From Tetradesmus obliquus (Eukaryota; Chlorophyta; Chlorophyceae; Sphaeropleales; Scenedesmaceae), in assembly GCA_030272155.1 (NCBI GenBank), contig CP126193.1:1426001-1490000 (forward strand): a DNA stretch of 64,000 bases, in the 5' to 3' direction. Below the pieces are notes generated by a model. The model searched no databases and was not told the DNA's origin. It saw only the letters and a program-made list of their open reading frames with translations. Position 1 is the stretch's first letter. Every line of letters starts with the position of its first letter. The position numbers and the translations under genes are program-made. This document shows, piece after piece, positions 1 to 11,394 of the stretch.

Positions 1-1
1 C

Positions 2-1444
2 CTGCCAGCTGGGATCGGTGGTGGCGTCACTTTCAGAGAAGCAGAGGCAGTGCCATTCACAGTCGGCTCATCAGCAGCTGGCCCTGCAACAGAGTCTGCT
101 GCCCTGCCAGCAGCAGCAGAGGATGATAAGTTCCTGCCGGCTGTGGTGGCAGCAGGCAGGGGTGGCAGCATGGCTGCAGACCTGCCAGCTTCAATTGCAG
201 CAGCAAGAACTGGTGCAGTTGCTGCTGGTGCTACCGTAGCACCTCAGGCTGAGGAGTCAGCAGCAACAGCACTGCAGAGCAGCGGCGCTCTGTCTGGCCC
301 CACAGCAGCAGAGGCAGCAGACCTGCCAGCTGGCGTGGGTGGCGGCGTGACGCTGCGCGAGGCTGAGGAGCTGCCTGTGACTATTGGCTCATCAGCAGCT
401 GGCAGGGCCACTGAGTCTGCTGCACTACCTGGCCCAGCAGCAGCAGCAGCAGCAGCAGCATCAGAGGCAGGGGCAGTGCGTGAGGTTGTGCCAGCTGTTG
501 CATCGGCAGGTTCTGCTGCTGTTGCAGCCTCAGACCTGCCGCCTTCCCTAGCAGTAGCAAAGGGTGTGACAGGCACCAGACTCAATCTGGGCAGGACATC
601 AAGCAGCAGCGGAGCAGAGCCTGCTGCTGCTGCTGCTGCTGCGCCACACTTACACATGCCTACTGGCTACACAGCAGCAGAGCTGGCTGATCTGCCAGCA
701 TCAGTGGGAGCAGCAGCAGGCCTGGAGGACACAGCAGCAGCACCACTGGTGGTGGGATCCAGCGCTGCAGGCCCTGCAACAGAGTCTGCTGCCCTGCCAG
801 CCGCAACAGCAGCAGCAGGCGCTGAGAAGTTCCTGCCGGGTGTGGTGGCAGCGGGCAGGGGTGGCAGCATGGCTGCAGACCTGCCAGCTTCAATGGCAGC
901 AGCAAGAATCAGCATTAGAGGCGCAGAAGCTATCAGTGCTACTGGCACAGCAGCACTGCAGGGCAGCCGCCTGCCCTCTGGCCCCACAGCAGCAGAGGCA
1001 GCAGACCTGCCAGCATCTGTTGGTGCAGGTGCTACGCTCAAAGGTGAAGCAGCGGCGCCCGTTGTGTTCGGCTCGAGTGCAGCTGGCGCTGCAACAGAGT
1101 CTGCAGCACTGCCAGCAGAGTCTGCTGCAGCAGCAGCAGCAGTAGCAGGTGGCTTCCTGCAAGCTGTGTCACCAGCTGCCTCAGGTGCAGTGGCAGCAGC
1201 TGACCTGCCAGCTTCAGTGGCACCAGCAACATACATCAGCAGCAGGACGACCAGCAGCGCTGCCGTCCCTGGCACAGATGCACTGCAGAGCAGCGGTGCT
1301 CTGTCTGGCCCCACAGCAGCAGAGGCAGCAGACCTGCCAGCTGGCGTGGGTGGCGGCGTGACGCTGCGCGAGGCTGGTGAACTTCCTGTCACAGTCGGCT
1401 CATCAGCAGCTGGCAGGGCCACTGAGTCTGCCGCACTGCCTGGC

Positions 1445-1476
<32 letters not shown>

Positions 1477-1800
1477 CAGGCCTGCGGTGGTGCCGGCGGG
1501 GTCAGGTGCAGTAGCAGCATCTGACCTGCCACCCTCCCTGGCGGCAGTGCCTGCAACCCTGGCGGCAGTGCCTGCAGCAACTGCAGCACTAGCAGAGTCT
1601 GGTGTCAGCAGCAGCAGCACAGGTGCTGCCAGTGCAGCAAAGCGCCTGCCGTCTGGCCCCACAGCGGCGGAGGCAGCAGACCTGCCAGCTGGCGTGGGTG
1701 GTGGAGTGACGCTGCGCGAGGTAGGTGAACTTCCTGTCACAGTCTGCTCAACAGCAGCTGGCCGCGCAACAGACTCTGCTGCGCTGCCTGCATCAGGTGC
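2..1800 (+). repeat. Six-copy coding tandem repeat in the Ala-rich protein
   Basis: Six units of a degenerate protein repeat begin near positions 2 (cut by the edge), 298, 660, 978, 1303 and 1652, about 320-370 bp apart. Each has two conserved blocks: DLPAGVGGGVTLRE-like, then VGSSAAGRATESAALP-like. Variable Ala/Ser-rich spacers contain CAG runs. The conserved blocks stay in frame while the spacers change length, so selection seems to act on the protein rather than only on the DNA repeat. Confidence 0.85.
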
Positions 1801-4086
1801 AGCAGCAGACGATGCCGCCGCTGGCACTACTGCAGCAGCAACCACCATGCCGCCTGCTGCCACTCCAGCTGCTGAGGCTGCAGCAGACCTGCCAGCTTCC
1901 GTTGACGCAGAAGCAACAACAGCAGCAGCAGCAGATGCAGGGCCCGCAGCCACCACAGACATCAGCCGCAGTGCATCACCAAGCTCCCCAACAGCTGCTG
2001 CTGCCCAGCAGGCTGCAAGTGGTGATGAGAGCCCACAGGCCCAGCCAGCAGCAGCAGCAGCAGCCATCAGCAGCAGTGGCCGCAAGCTGAGCCTTGGGGC
2101 GCGGCTGAGGAGCCTCTTTGGAGGCAGGACCGCCAGCGGCAGCACAGCCACAGAGGTGAGTGCTGCACCGTATGTGTTACTTGCATTCCAGTGAGGGAAG
2201 TGCATACACATGTGTTGCCGTATGTTTGGCCTTCTTGACGGGTTAGGTGGTGCACGTGGCGGGTAAGGTTGGCAAGCCAACACATGATCTCTCTCTGTGC
2301 CGTGTTGGCCCTAGCAGTCCTTGGTCTGCTGCAGGCTGCAGCGCCTTGTGCCATGCTTCTGCCTTTGGCAGAGGTTCTACCAGCGTCGAGTTCTGTATGC
2401 AGCAGCCTCGACCTACGCTGAGTCCCTGCCAGCAAGGCTGCTGCTCACGGCAGGCCAAACTTCAGGGCAAACAACTCAAACATGCCTTGCTACTGCTGCT
2501 GCTGCTGCTGCAGGCCTCCTCCCCGTCCCTGGAGCATGCCAGCAGCTCCGGCAGTGGCGTGCTGGCAGCAGCCGCCTCCCCTCCCTCCACAAGCACCCCT
2601 CCACCCACCCTTCTGGCGCTAGCACAGGCCGCAAGCTTCCCTGTAGGCCTACACACACTTGCAGGAACACCTGCAGGGGGTGAGGCAGCAGCAGCAGGGG
2701 ATGAGGCTGCAACCGCACAGCCATCAGCTTCTGCTGCACTGCTGGATCAGGCAGCAGCAGAGGCAGTTGCAGCGCAGGAGGATGCGACAGATCGGGCACT
2801 AGATGCTGAGGTTGGCAGGCAGGTGGCCGGGGTGCAGGCGTCAGTGGATCAGGGGATTGCAGCAGAGGCAGCAGAGCAGGAGCTGCTTGTCGCGGCAGTG
2901 CATGCTGCTACAGATGAGTTGGCTGCAGAGAAGGCAGCAGCAGAGGCAGCAGCAGTGAAGCGTGAGGAAGCAGCACATGAGGCAGCAGCAGAGCAGGAGT
3001 TGCTTGTGGCAGCAGTGCGTGCTGCTACAGAGGAGGCAGCTGAACAGAAGGCAGCAGCAGAGGCAGCTGCAGGAAAGAAAGCTGCAGCCGCACACAAGGC
3101 AGCAGTTGAGCAGGAGGCAGCCGATCAAGTTGCAGCAAAGTTTGCAAAAGCTGAGGAGGCAGCTGCAGTAGAGCAAGCTGCAGTCGAGGATGCAGCAGCA
3201 ACAGAGCAGGCAGCAGCAGAGGCAGCTGTTGCGGAGTGGAGGGAGGAAGTGCTGCCAACTGCTGTGGCAGTGCCGGCACCAACAGCACTCACAGCTGACT
3301 CAGCAGATCTTGCCTCTGCAGTACTTCCAGGGATGCCAGCATGGCCTGCTGATGCTGCTGCAGCAGCAGCTAGTGCAGCAGCACCGGCATTTGGCAGCAT
3401 GCACGATGATGCTGGCTTCTCTGCTGCAGACTTTGCCGCACCTGCTGCTGCCACTGGTGTTGCTGGTAATGGCGCTGCCGCTGCAATGCACAAGCATGGC
3501 GCAGCAGCAGCGCAGCCAACAGCAGCAGCACCGGAGGCTGCTGCTGCTGAGGCAGAGAGCAGCGAGGGCAGCGAAGATTGGGTAGACACACAGGAGGTGT
3601 ACTACAGCGCAGCAAGCAGCGAGGCGGGCGGTGACATGCTCACTGCGCAGTCGAGCCTGGCGCAGCCAGCAGCAGCAGCAGCAGCAGCAATGGGCGAACA
3701 TGCTGCAGTGCCAGCACCAGCACTGACTGCAGCATTGCATGCGCAGCTTGGCCCTGCTAGGCATGGTGGGAGCGTTGCCGGCATTCTGCCAGCACACTCA
3801 GCAGCAGCAGCAGCAGCAGCAGTGCCACCATCCAATGCTGCACACGGTGGAGAAGCCAGCGCTGATGATGATGTGTTTGAGGGCGCATTTGAGCGGCCTC
3901 CCTCGCTAACAGCTGACCGCCACACTTTCGGCAGGTCTGACATCAACGCCGTGGCAGCAGAGGTAGCAGACCAGGCAGTGCAGACGCGCGAGCACCTGCT
4001 GCTACAGCAGCAGCAGCAGCAGCGCCGCACACGCAGCGGTGAGATCCAGAGTTACCCACTGCATGGTGCTGGCTTGACCTCTGGTG

Positions 4087-4120
<34 letters not shown>

Positions 4121-6826
4121 CACGCGCAGCGCTGAGATCAGAAGCCATGCACTGCATGCTGCAGTAGAGCAGCTAGAACGATCCAAGGAGGAAGCAGCAC
4201 GGCAGGAAGTGAAGGCGGAGAGGGAGGCTGCGCGGCAGCGAGCCAAGGCGCAGCGGCAGTATGAGAAGCAGCAGCGGGAGATAACCAAGGCTGAGCAGCA
4301 TGCGCAGGCGACAGCAGAGGCAGGCGTTGCGGTGTCAGAGGCTGCGATGCGGCTGCAGGCGACAGCGGAGCAGCTGCAGGCCAAGAGGGATGCTGCAGCT
4401 GCTCCTGAGCCTTCGCAAACGCCAGCAGCAGCACCAGCAGCAGCAGCAGCAGCAGGCAGCCCACAGGCCGGCAGCCCCCGGGCAGCAGTGCCGGCAAGCT
4501 CTGCTGCTGCTACTGCTGCTGTGAGTCCATTGAGAGGGCCTGAGCACCCTGCTCATGTTGCTGCTACTGTGCTGGTGCCATTCCATGAGGCACATGAGCA
4601 CGCAGCAGCAGCAGCAGCAGGCCGGATTGATGAGCCAGTTGCTGCAGCAGCAGACTGGCAGGAGCAGCAGCAGTGGCAGCAGCTGGAGGCCGTGGCGAGT
4701 GGCGAGGCCGGCAGCAGCAGCAGCAGCAACGAGCTGCTGCCAGCAGTGCTGCCAGGCAGCAAGACTGCTGATGCTGCTGGCGTCAACAGCAGCTGCAGCA
4801 GCCCTAGGCGCAGCTCTGACTCGCTGCACAGGCCCACAGGCATCCACCCTGGCTTGCTGATGGACCCAGCAGCACTAGCATCTCCTACTGCTGCTGCTGC
4901 TGAGGCAGGGGTGGGTGGTGGTGCTGGTGGTGTGGAGGAGGGTGCAGGCGCTGGTGCTGGCAGCAGTGGCGGTGGTGGCCTGCTGAGCAGTGTGATGCAG
5001 GCGCTGACACACCCCAGGGAGGCATTGCAGGTGGGTGGGGTGGCTGGCCGGCTGGTTGTGCAAATGGCTGGGTGTTGGGATGACGGGTGATGGGTGCAGA
5101 TGGGTGATGTGAACAGAAGGGTGATGTGAACAGATGGGTGATGGGTGAAGGACCAGGGAGGCGCTGCAGGTGGGCGGGGGGGGGGGGGGGGGGGGGACTG
5201 GCTGGCTGGTTTTGCTTATGGCTGAGTGTTGGGATGAGGGGTGGTGTGAACAAATGGCTGATGTGGGTGATGGACCAGGGAGGTGCTGCAGGTGGGCGGG
5301 TGGTAGCGGCGGGTGGCCACATGGCTGGATGAGTGGCTGCCTGGTGAGCACTTGCTTGGCTGGCGCAGCACACTATCTCACGCCCGGGCCTTGCTAAATC
5401 TACATGACACGGTTGATTGCGTGCCTCCTGTGTATATGCTGCTGCTGCTGCTGCTTGCAGGAAGCCGCGGAGCGCCGTGCAGAGAGGGATGCTGAGAGGG
5501 AGGCTTACGCGGCAGCAGTTACTGCAGGTGAGGCGCCACCGCTGCTTGGCAGCTTTCTGCTTGTTTTTCTGTTTGACCACGTCTGGCATATCTTGCTGTG
5601 TTAGCCAGGGTTGCACCCGCGCAGCAGCCTTGGCCTGGTCGGTGAGTGCCTGCCAATTTGTATGGGATGCCCGTTGCTGGCGCATGAACTTCTTTCGTGA
5701 GCTCAATGCCTACTGCCCATGCTGTCACTGTTGCTGCCGCTGCTGCTGCAGGTGTGCCTGCGGAGTCCATTGCATTTGACAAGCAGTCTGGCAGCTACCC
5801 GGGGCTGCCGCCAGGCATGGCCTCACCCAGCAAGGCACGCAGCCCCAGGAGGTCACTGGAGGCAGCAGCAGCAGTGCCAGCAACATTGCCAGCAGCAGCA
5901 GCAGCAGCAGTGCCAGCAACAGTGCCAGCAGCAGCAGCAGCAGTGCCAGCTGAGGCTGGCTTGGGCGCGGAGGAGGGTGTGATGGTGGAGCATGGCCACG
6001 ACAGCAGCACTGCTGAGGTGTGTGAAGCGGCTGGCTGGTGTAGTGCAATGATGGTGCTGCGTTTTTCCTTCCTGCATGCTGTTGCCTGCCTGGCAGCACC
6101 TGTCATGCTTCCTAGCAGTGCCTATGTGTTGGAATGCCTCATGCACATACCTGCAGCATAGCAGCACTTTTGTTACATGGTAAAATGGTCCTGCTACGGA
6201 TCAATGCTGTGAATGGTCCTTTTCAATTTCGTTAAAAGTTGATGCTATGCTTGCTGCGTGCATGCCCGCAGGCCCCCTCACCTCGGGAGCTGCGCAAGGC
6301 GGAGTGTGAAGTTGCGGCTGCAGAGCGTGAACTCCAGCGTGAGCAGCGCAAGGCTGACCGTGAAGCCAACCGTGAACTTGCTGCTGCACAGTGCGCACAG
6401 GCTGCTGCAGTGGCTGCAGCGCAGCATGAAGTTCGGGCTTCCCAGTCTGAGCTGGAGGGTGCCCGTCACGCTGAAGTTCACGCTGCACTTGCTGGCAGGG
6501 CCGAGGAAGTTCACCGTGAAGCTGAGCTGGCTGAGCTGGCGGAGGAGGTGCAAGTTACACCTGCAGTGACACCTGATGCAGCGGCGTTTGGGATGTCACC
6601 TGCATTGGGGTTGGTGGGTGGTGATGCTGTGTCACCAGGGACTGCCATTGGCGGCGGCAGCAGCAGCAGCAGCACTGCAGCTGTTCAGCCAGCTGCTGCC
6701 AGCTGCGCTACAACAGCTGCTGCTGCTGCTGCTGCTGAGCCAGCCGGCGAGCCAGCTCCAGAGGCAGCAGGGAGTGCAGGGGTGGGGCTGGCGAAGCAGC
6801 GGCAGCTGACAGAGACAACAGCTGGC

Positions 6827-6863
<37 letters not shown>

Positions 6864-7335
6864 GCAGAGGACGGCTGGTGGGCAGGTCCGCGACGTCACC
6901 GGAAGGATCGCCACGCAGCAAAGGTGGGTGGCCTGTCAGCAGTTGATAGGGAGATCGCGTTCGACATGTGAATGTGAGAAGCTGTGTGTGGTGCAGCTGT
7001 GTGGTGTAGTCCTCTGCAGCACCTTGTTGGTGCCTTGCTGCAACTTCAACGACTGCTGCATCGGCAGCTGGCTTCTGTGCAGGTCGCTCACTGTTGTTCT
7101 GTACAGGTTATTGCATGTTATAAATCGCACTCGAGCTCATGCCTCAGCGTTGCCGGATGATTTTCAGTTTGCAATTTGCAGGTTTGAGGTATGGCCTGCA
7201 GTGTGGCAGGTGTCAAGCAAGCACACTACCAGCACGTCAGTAGCTGCTGCTGCCTCTGCTGCTGCTGTTGCTGCTGCTGCTCCTGCAGGCAAACTGATGA
7301 CTGCGCTCAGGCGCGCATTCACCAAGAACAAATGA
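2..7335 (+). CDS. Giant Ala-rich repeat and coiled-coil protein (3' part)
   Basis: I do not recognise this family. Six exons join in phase: 2-2155, 2514-5030, 5461-5527, 5752-6017, 6272-6923 and 7289-7335. They give at least 1,900 residues, and the frame is open to the left edge, so the 5' end is missing. Exon 1 holds six copies of a unit with the cores TAAEAADLPAGVGGG and GSSAAGRATESAALP and ends in a basic segment (KLSLGARLRSLFGG). Exon 2 has charged Ala/Glu/Lys repeats (EQELLVAAV twice), poly-Gln and a long coiled coil rich in Arg, Glu and Gln. Exon 5 is a second coiled coil (RELRKAECEVAAAERELQ) followed by poly-Gln. The last exon encodes a short basic end, KLMTALRRAFTKNK. Donors are GTGAGT, GTGGGT, GTGAGG, GTGTGT and GTGGGT; acceptors sit in CTG runs ending in CAG. 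A structural or scaffold role is only a guess. The gene model is firmer than the function. Confidence 0.78.
5013..5302 (+). repeat. Three copies of an exon-end plus donor segment
   Basis: The end of exon 2 of the Ala-rich gene with its donor (CCAGGGAGGCATTGCAG then GTGGG) recurs twice inside the intron, at about 5152-5180 and 5274-5302. The flanking intron text is also duplicated, giving a unit of roughly 120-140 bp. Each copy keeps a GCAG-GTGGG junction, so each could act as a decoy or alternative donor. A run of 21 G residues (5176-5196) grows directly out of the donor of the first copy. Confidence 0.85.
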
Positions 7336-8695
7336 GCTGGCGGCTGTGAGCAGCAGCAGAATGGGCCTTGTCAGGTGTACGGCACCATGGCTGGTGCCAC
7401 ACTGCTGGCCCAACTACTGAGCAGTATTCGAAGGCAGGGCTGCAAGAGGACAGGGGCACTGGCTAGGTGTTGAGGAGAGCATGGTTGTGCCAGTAGGTTT
7501 CGGCTTGTGGTTGGCAGCTTGTTGACCTGCTGCTTGTGATGTGTGCGGCAGAGATTTGCTTCGAGCCCTTGGTTGATTTGGCCAGGGCAGGATGGCATGT
7601 GCACAAAAAACAGCATTTAGCGCATGCTGTGCAGCAGTGTGTGCAGTCACTGCAAGAGGTGTTGGCAGCCTGCTGCAGCAGCATTTGCAGTCTTACTCAT
7701 GTGTATGATCTTTTGTTGGTGGTGTTGCGGTATGTTGAGTTGCGCGGCTTTATTGCAGGCAGCAAGCGGGTTGCTGTCGACACTTGCAGGCAGCTGTTGA
7801 CGTTGTGGGGTTGAGGGGCAGTATGGTGTGTCATTTGCACATGTGGTCAGCAGCAAAGCTATACCTCCAGTAATGGTGTGTGAGAAGTTGTCGAATCAGC
7901 GCAGTATGGTGTGTCACTTGCACTCGTGGTCAGCAGCAAAGCTGTACATTGAGTTTTCCTGAAGATCGAAGCATGCTGTTTGCTGTGGAGGTTGTCAGCG
8001 CGTCATGCCTATCCCCCTGTGTTGCCAATGCTCCCGAATTTGCCACGACGCCACGACTTCTCAGACGTTGATGCTGTTGGCAGCAGTGAGTGCTGGATGC
8101 GCCAGCTGCAGCATACTGTACAGTACTGTGATACTTGAACAAAGGGCTGAGTCAGTGAGGTACATCTTTTGCACCGGTTGCTTTTGCTGGCCACAGTCGC
8201 ATGTCATGGATGCAACACTGAGTGTGTAATTTTGCGTGCTGCAGCTATGCAGACGGCAAGTGCGGCATGCATGCAGCGTGCACACGTGCTGTGTGCTGCA
8301 GATACTGTGCGTCATGTGTCACCCCCCGCCGCAGTGCGAGCCCAGAAACCCTTGCAAGGGGCCATGTTTGCACTCCAATAAACAGTTGAAACATCATTTG
8401 GCTTTCAAAATGTTGGGTGAAGTCCACAGGGTGAAGTTGTGCGGTGGACTTGTTGACGTTGTGGTTGTGGCAGCTGGGTGTGAGATGGAAGCGGGCAGCC
8501 TCTTACACCAAACCGGTAAATTATACAAGTATCAAACTATTTTACAATCCAATGACAGATATGTCAACGTAACCACGACTTCCAGGCAGCAGGCCATTAC
8601 CAGTACTTGCTCGGCAGCTGCTCGGCAGGTCAGGGACCGGCCTTCAAGCGACCTGCGGGTCACCTGCCAGGCAGTAGCCACCTTGCCCGCGGCCC
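7336..8695. other. 3' UTR and intergenic stretch, no gene seen
   Basis: This lies between the stop of the Ala-rich gene and the TATA box of the next gene. Open frames here are short, lack convincing splice partners and match nothing I recognise. A TGTAA at 8225-8229 could be a poly(A) signal of the upstream gene, which would imply a long 3' UTR. Confidence 0.5.
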
Positions 8696-8702
8696 TATAT
8701 AA
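8696..8702 (+). promoter_or_regulatory. TATA box of the small secreted-protein gene
   Basis: TATATAA lies 128 bp before the chosen ATG at 8830. It would place transcription start near 8725-8735 and give a 5' UTR of about 100 bases. It is the clearest TATA element seen in the window. Confidence 0.6.
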
Positions 8703-8829
8703 TCCCGTTCGACGTGTACATGCACCAACAGCTCACTTAACCATCAAAACGTGCAGATACATTGTTTGAGCCACCTTCAACAAGAACACGAACACCTGCC
8801 AGTCAAAGCCTGATTACCAATCCGACGTG

Positions 8830-9851
8830 ATGGCTTCTCGCACCTCTACAACAGCTATTATGATGGCTGCCATTGCTGCTATGCTAGCGATCGCAAGCGC
8901 AGCTGGTGAGGACAGCAAGTGTGCTGCAAGTGTGTCCCATTGCGCTGCACTGCACTGCACTGCAGGCCTGGCAGGCCAGGCATGGCTTTGTTTCCTGTGC
9001 TTGATGCACGAACACACTTATGTTACAGAAAAGTCACAGCATTGTGCAGCCCGTTGCAAACACAACACGACTGACGCCTGCCGCTTCTGCCGTTGCCGCC
9101 GTGTCATGTCTGCTCTTCCATCACCTGCAGAGCTGCAGCAAGCACACAGCAGCAGCAGCAGGGCTGCAAACAGGAGGTTGCTGCAGCTGCCTGGTGGCCA
9201 GAATTTGATGCAGGGGCTAGCAGGCGCCATGGGCAACCAGGTGGGTGCTGAAGGACAAGGCGATGCTTTGAACAGTGATGTGACATGCTCTGTGATAGCT
9301 GCGTGGCACAGCTGACTGCGTTGACAAGTGTTGTTATGGCAAAGCCACGTGGTGGCAGAGCCTGAGCAGCAAGCCGACCAATGGCTAGCCGGCACATTTG
9401 CAAAGCGCTGATTGCAGCACCAAGTGCGCCACACATCACTGCACCTCACCACTGCCGCTACCGCTGCTCCCCTTCCCTGCAGATGCTCGGCAACGCCCTC
9501 AACCCCAACGCTGGCCGCCCCGCTGCCGGCAACAGCAACGCAGCGGGCGCCCTCAGCAACCTGATGACCCCCCAAAACATGCAGGCAGCAATGGGCGCAG
9601 CGCAGCGCTTGATGGGTGGCGCAGGCCGGCGGCTGCAGCAGTCATTCGGCACCAGGGCGGGACAGATGGCCACAAACAACCTGCGGGCACAGGCAGCCAC
9701 CTCTCAGGCAATTGAGGAGGCAGTAGAGGCGGGTGCTAACCCCCGTGCCACACGCCGTGCTGGCGCCACTGGATCGTTTATGAGCTGGGCGGCGGCACAG
9801 AACGACCAGCGCACGTTTGACGCCGCAGAGCGCCTAGTGTACACTGGCTGA
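8830..9851 (+). CDS. Small secreted Ala/Gln/Asn-rich protein
   Basis: Three exons (8830-8905, 9131-9240, 9483-9851) join in phase to 184 residues. The ATG at 8830 opens a clear signal peptide: MASRTSTTAI, then a hydrophobic Ala/Met/Ile core, with likely cleavage after IASAAG. After it come the dibasic motifs RRLLQ and RRLQQ, a type often seen near the start of mature algal secreted proteins. The rest is rich in Gly, Ala, Asn, Gln and Met, with internal similarity between GLAGAMGNQ and AAMGAAQRLMGG, and ends in LVYTG. It probably enters the secretory path and may be a wall or extracellular protein. No enzyme motif is visible and I do not recognise the family. Donors are GTGAGG and GTGGGT. A TATA box lies 128 bp upstream. 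Confidence 0.75.
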
Positions 9852-11394
9852 GCAGCGGCGTCAAGAGTATTGCAGTGTGTGCACTGCAGCGAGTGACGCT
9901 AGAACATGTTGTTGTGTAGGGACGCTGAGCTGCCGGCTGCAGTGTGCATGCTGCAGAAGGTGATCCTATAGCGCGCTGTTGTATATACGGGGTGTGGGGT
10001 GGGTGAGGCAACCTGTGTATTGAACTATTTGAAAAATGTGGTTGAACTGGGATTTTATTGTGACACCAGCAGCAGTGCAGCTGAAGGCATCTGCATATTT
10101 GATAAGCCTGTCTGGCAGCGCAAGCCTGTGGCAGCTGGATATGAATGCACATTATTTTTTCTGGTGCATCGATTTGATCATGCAGCTACAACATCGAGCT
10201 TGCTGTTGAGCCGCCTTGAATGCAATAGAGCGTGTTCTGTTGACTCCCAGAGTCCCGTTTGTGAACAAGTGTGCTGGACAGTGAATGCGCTGGAGAAGCG
10301 CACACGGGTTATCTGCTTTCCTGTGCAGAGCACGCCGCCGCGATGCGGCTGCGATCACCTGCAGCTGCGCTGTGCTCACTGCACTCGATTGAATGCATGC
10401 GAAGCTTTGCGCATTCCAGGGTGCTTGCAGAGGGTTTGCATCATGTCATGTATGAGTGCATATAAACTCAACTGCGGCGTTGATGTAAGTGACTTGAATT
10501 TCCACTGGTAACAGCATGATCACACTCTGGCACTGTGGCAGCTGTGTTGTCTTGCCAGCACAGTCGGCTGTGAGCCTCACAACAGTCTCCTGGCCCAGCA
10601 TTGCTGGAAGGTGCATATCTATGCATAAACCTTCTTTGAAATCCAAGAGCCGTTTTAAAGCGTCCTTTACAACAGCGCCGCACATGCAGAGCATGTCCCA
10701 CAGTCGGACTCATGGGTATGCACACGTGTGCAGGACTGCCGAACAGTCACAACAAGCTCACCACCGTCGTGAATGCAAGCCATGCTACACATGTACGCAC
10801 CTCGTATCAACAGCATGCATGCTTTACGCATGCGTTTGTGTGAAACGCCGTATCAGCACTTGTGCACTTCACTCTCACGCATGTGCACTCAACTCACACG
10901 CAAGCAAGCACAGGGCCGAGCCGACTGTCTTGCCACTTTGAAGCAAAGGCCCTAGCAACTGTGGACATCACATAACTCATCCTCACTTGTTGCGGGCAGC
11001 AAGGCTCCGCACACCAGTGCACCTCCTGCTGCTTGCGGCAACGGCAGCACGGTCTGCCGACTGTCAACACAATGCTCAACACCATGATGACATCAAACTC
11101 AAGTAACTCAGAATGCAGCTTGTTTCACATTGATGTGCTTGATCCAGATCTCAACGTTGGTTAACCAGCTTGCTGCACATCAGCTACAATGAGCACCCTG
11201 GCCAGCCACTGCCGCCAGAGCCACATTCAACAGCAAGTAACACTCCTCAGTACTGTTACGTCAACTCAGTTGCCTCTCCAAATCGGCGACCAATTGTACA
11301 AAGATGCTTGCCATGCCGGGCCACTCACACCCAACCTGTGCCCCAAAAAATGCACTGCAACAATTTCCTTTCCTCACCACTTTCCTGCAGCGCC
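9852..11394. other. Convergent intergenic region, no gene seen
   Basis: This lies between the 3' ends of the secreted-protein gene (+) and the lumen-protein gene (-). It must hold both 3' UTRs. One open frame of 170 codons (9999-10511, +) has no recognisable domain, unusual Cys content and no splice context, so I treat it as chance. A TGTAA occurs near 10484. Confidence 0.5.

Noticed and set aside
667-2283. 538-codon open frame on the minus strand
   Set aside because: It is the antisense of the Ala-rich repeat exon. CAG/CTG triplets are open in several frames, and the plus frame joins in phase over six exons.
9999-10511. 170-codon plus-strand open frame
   Set aside because: No domain, no signal, Cys-rich odd composition and no splice partners; it fits chance in a 3' flank.
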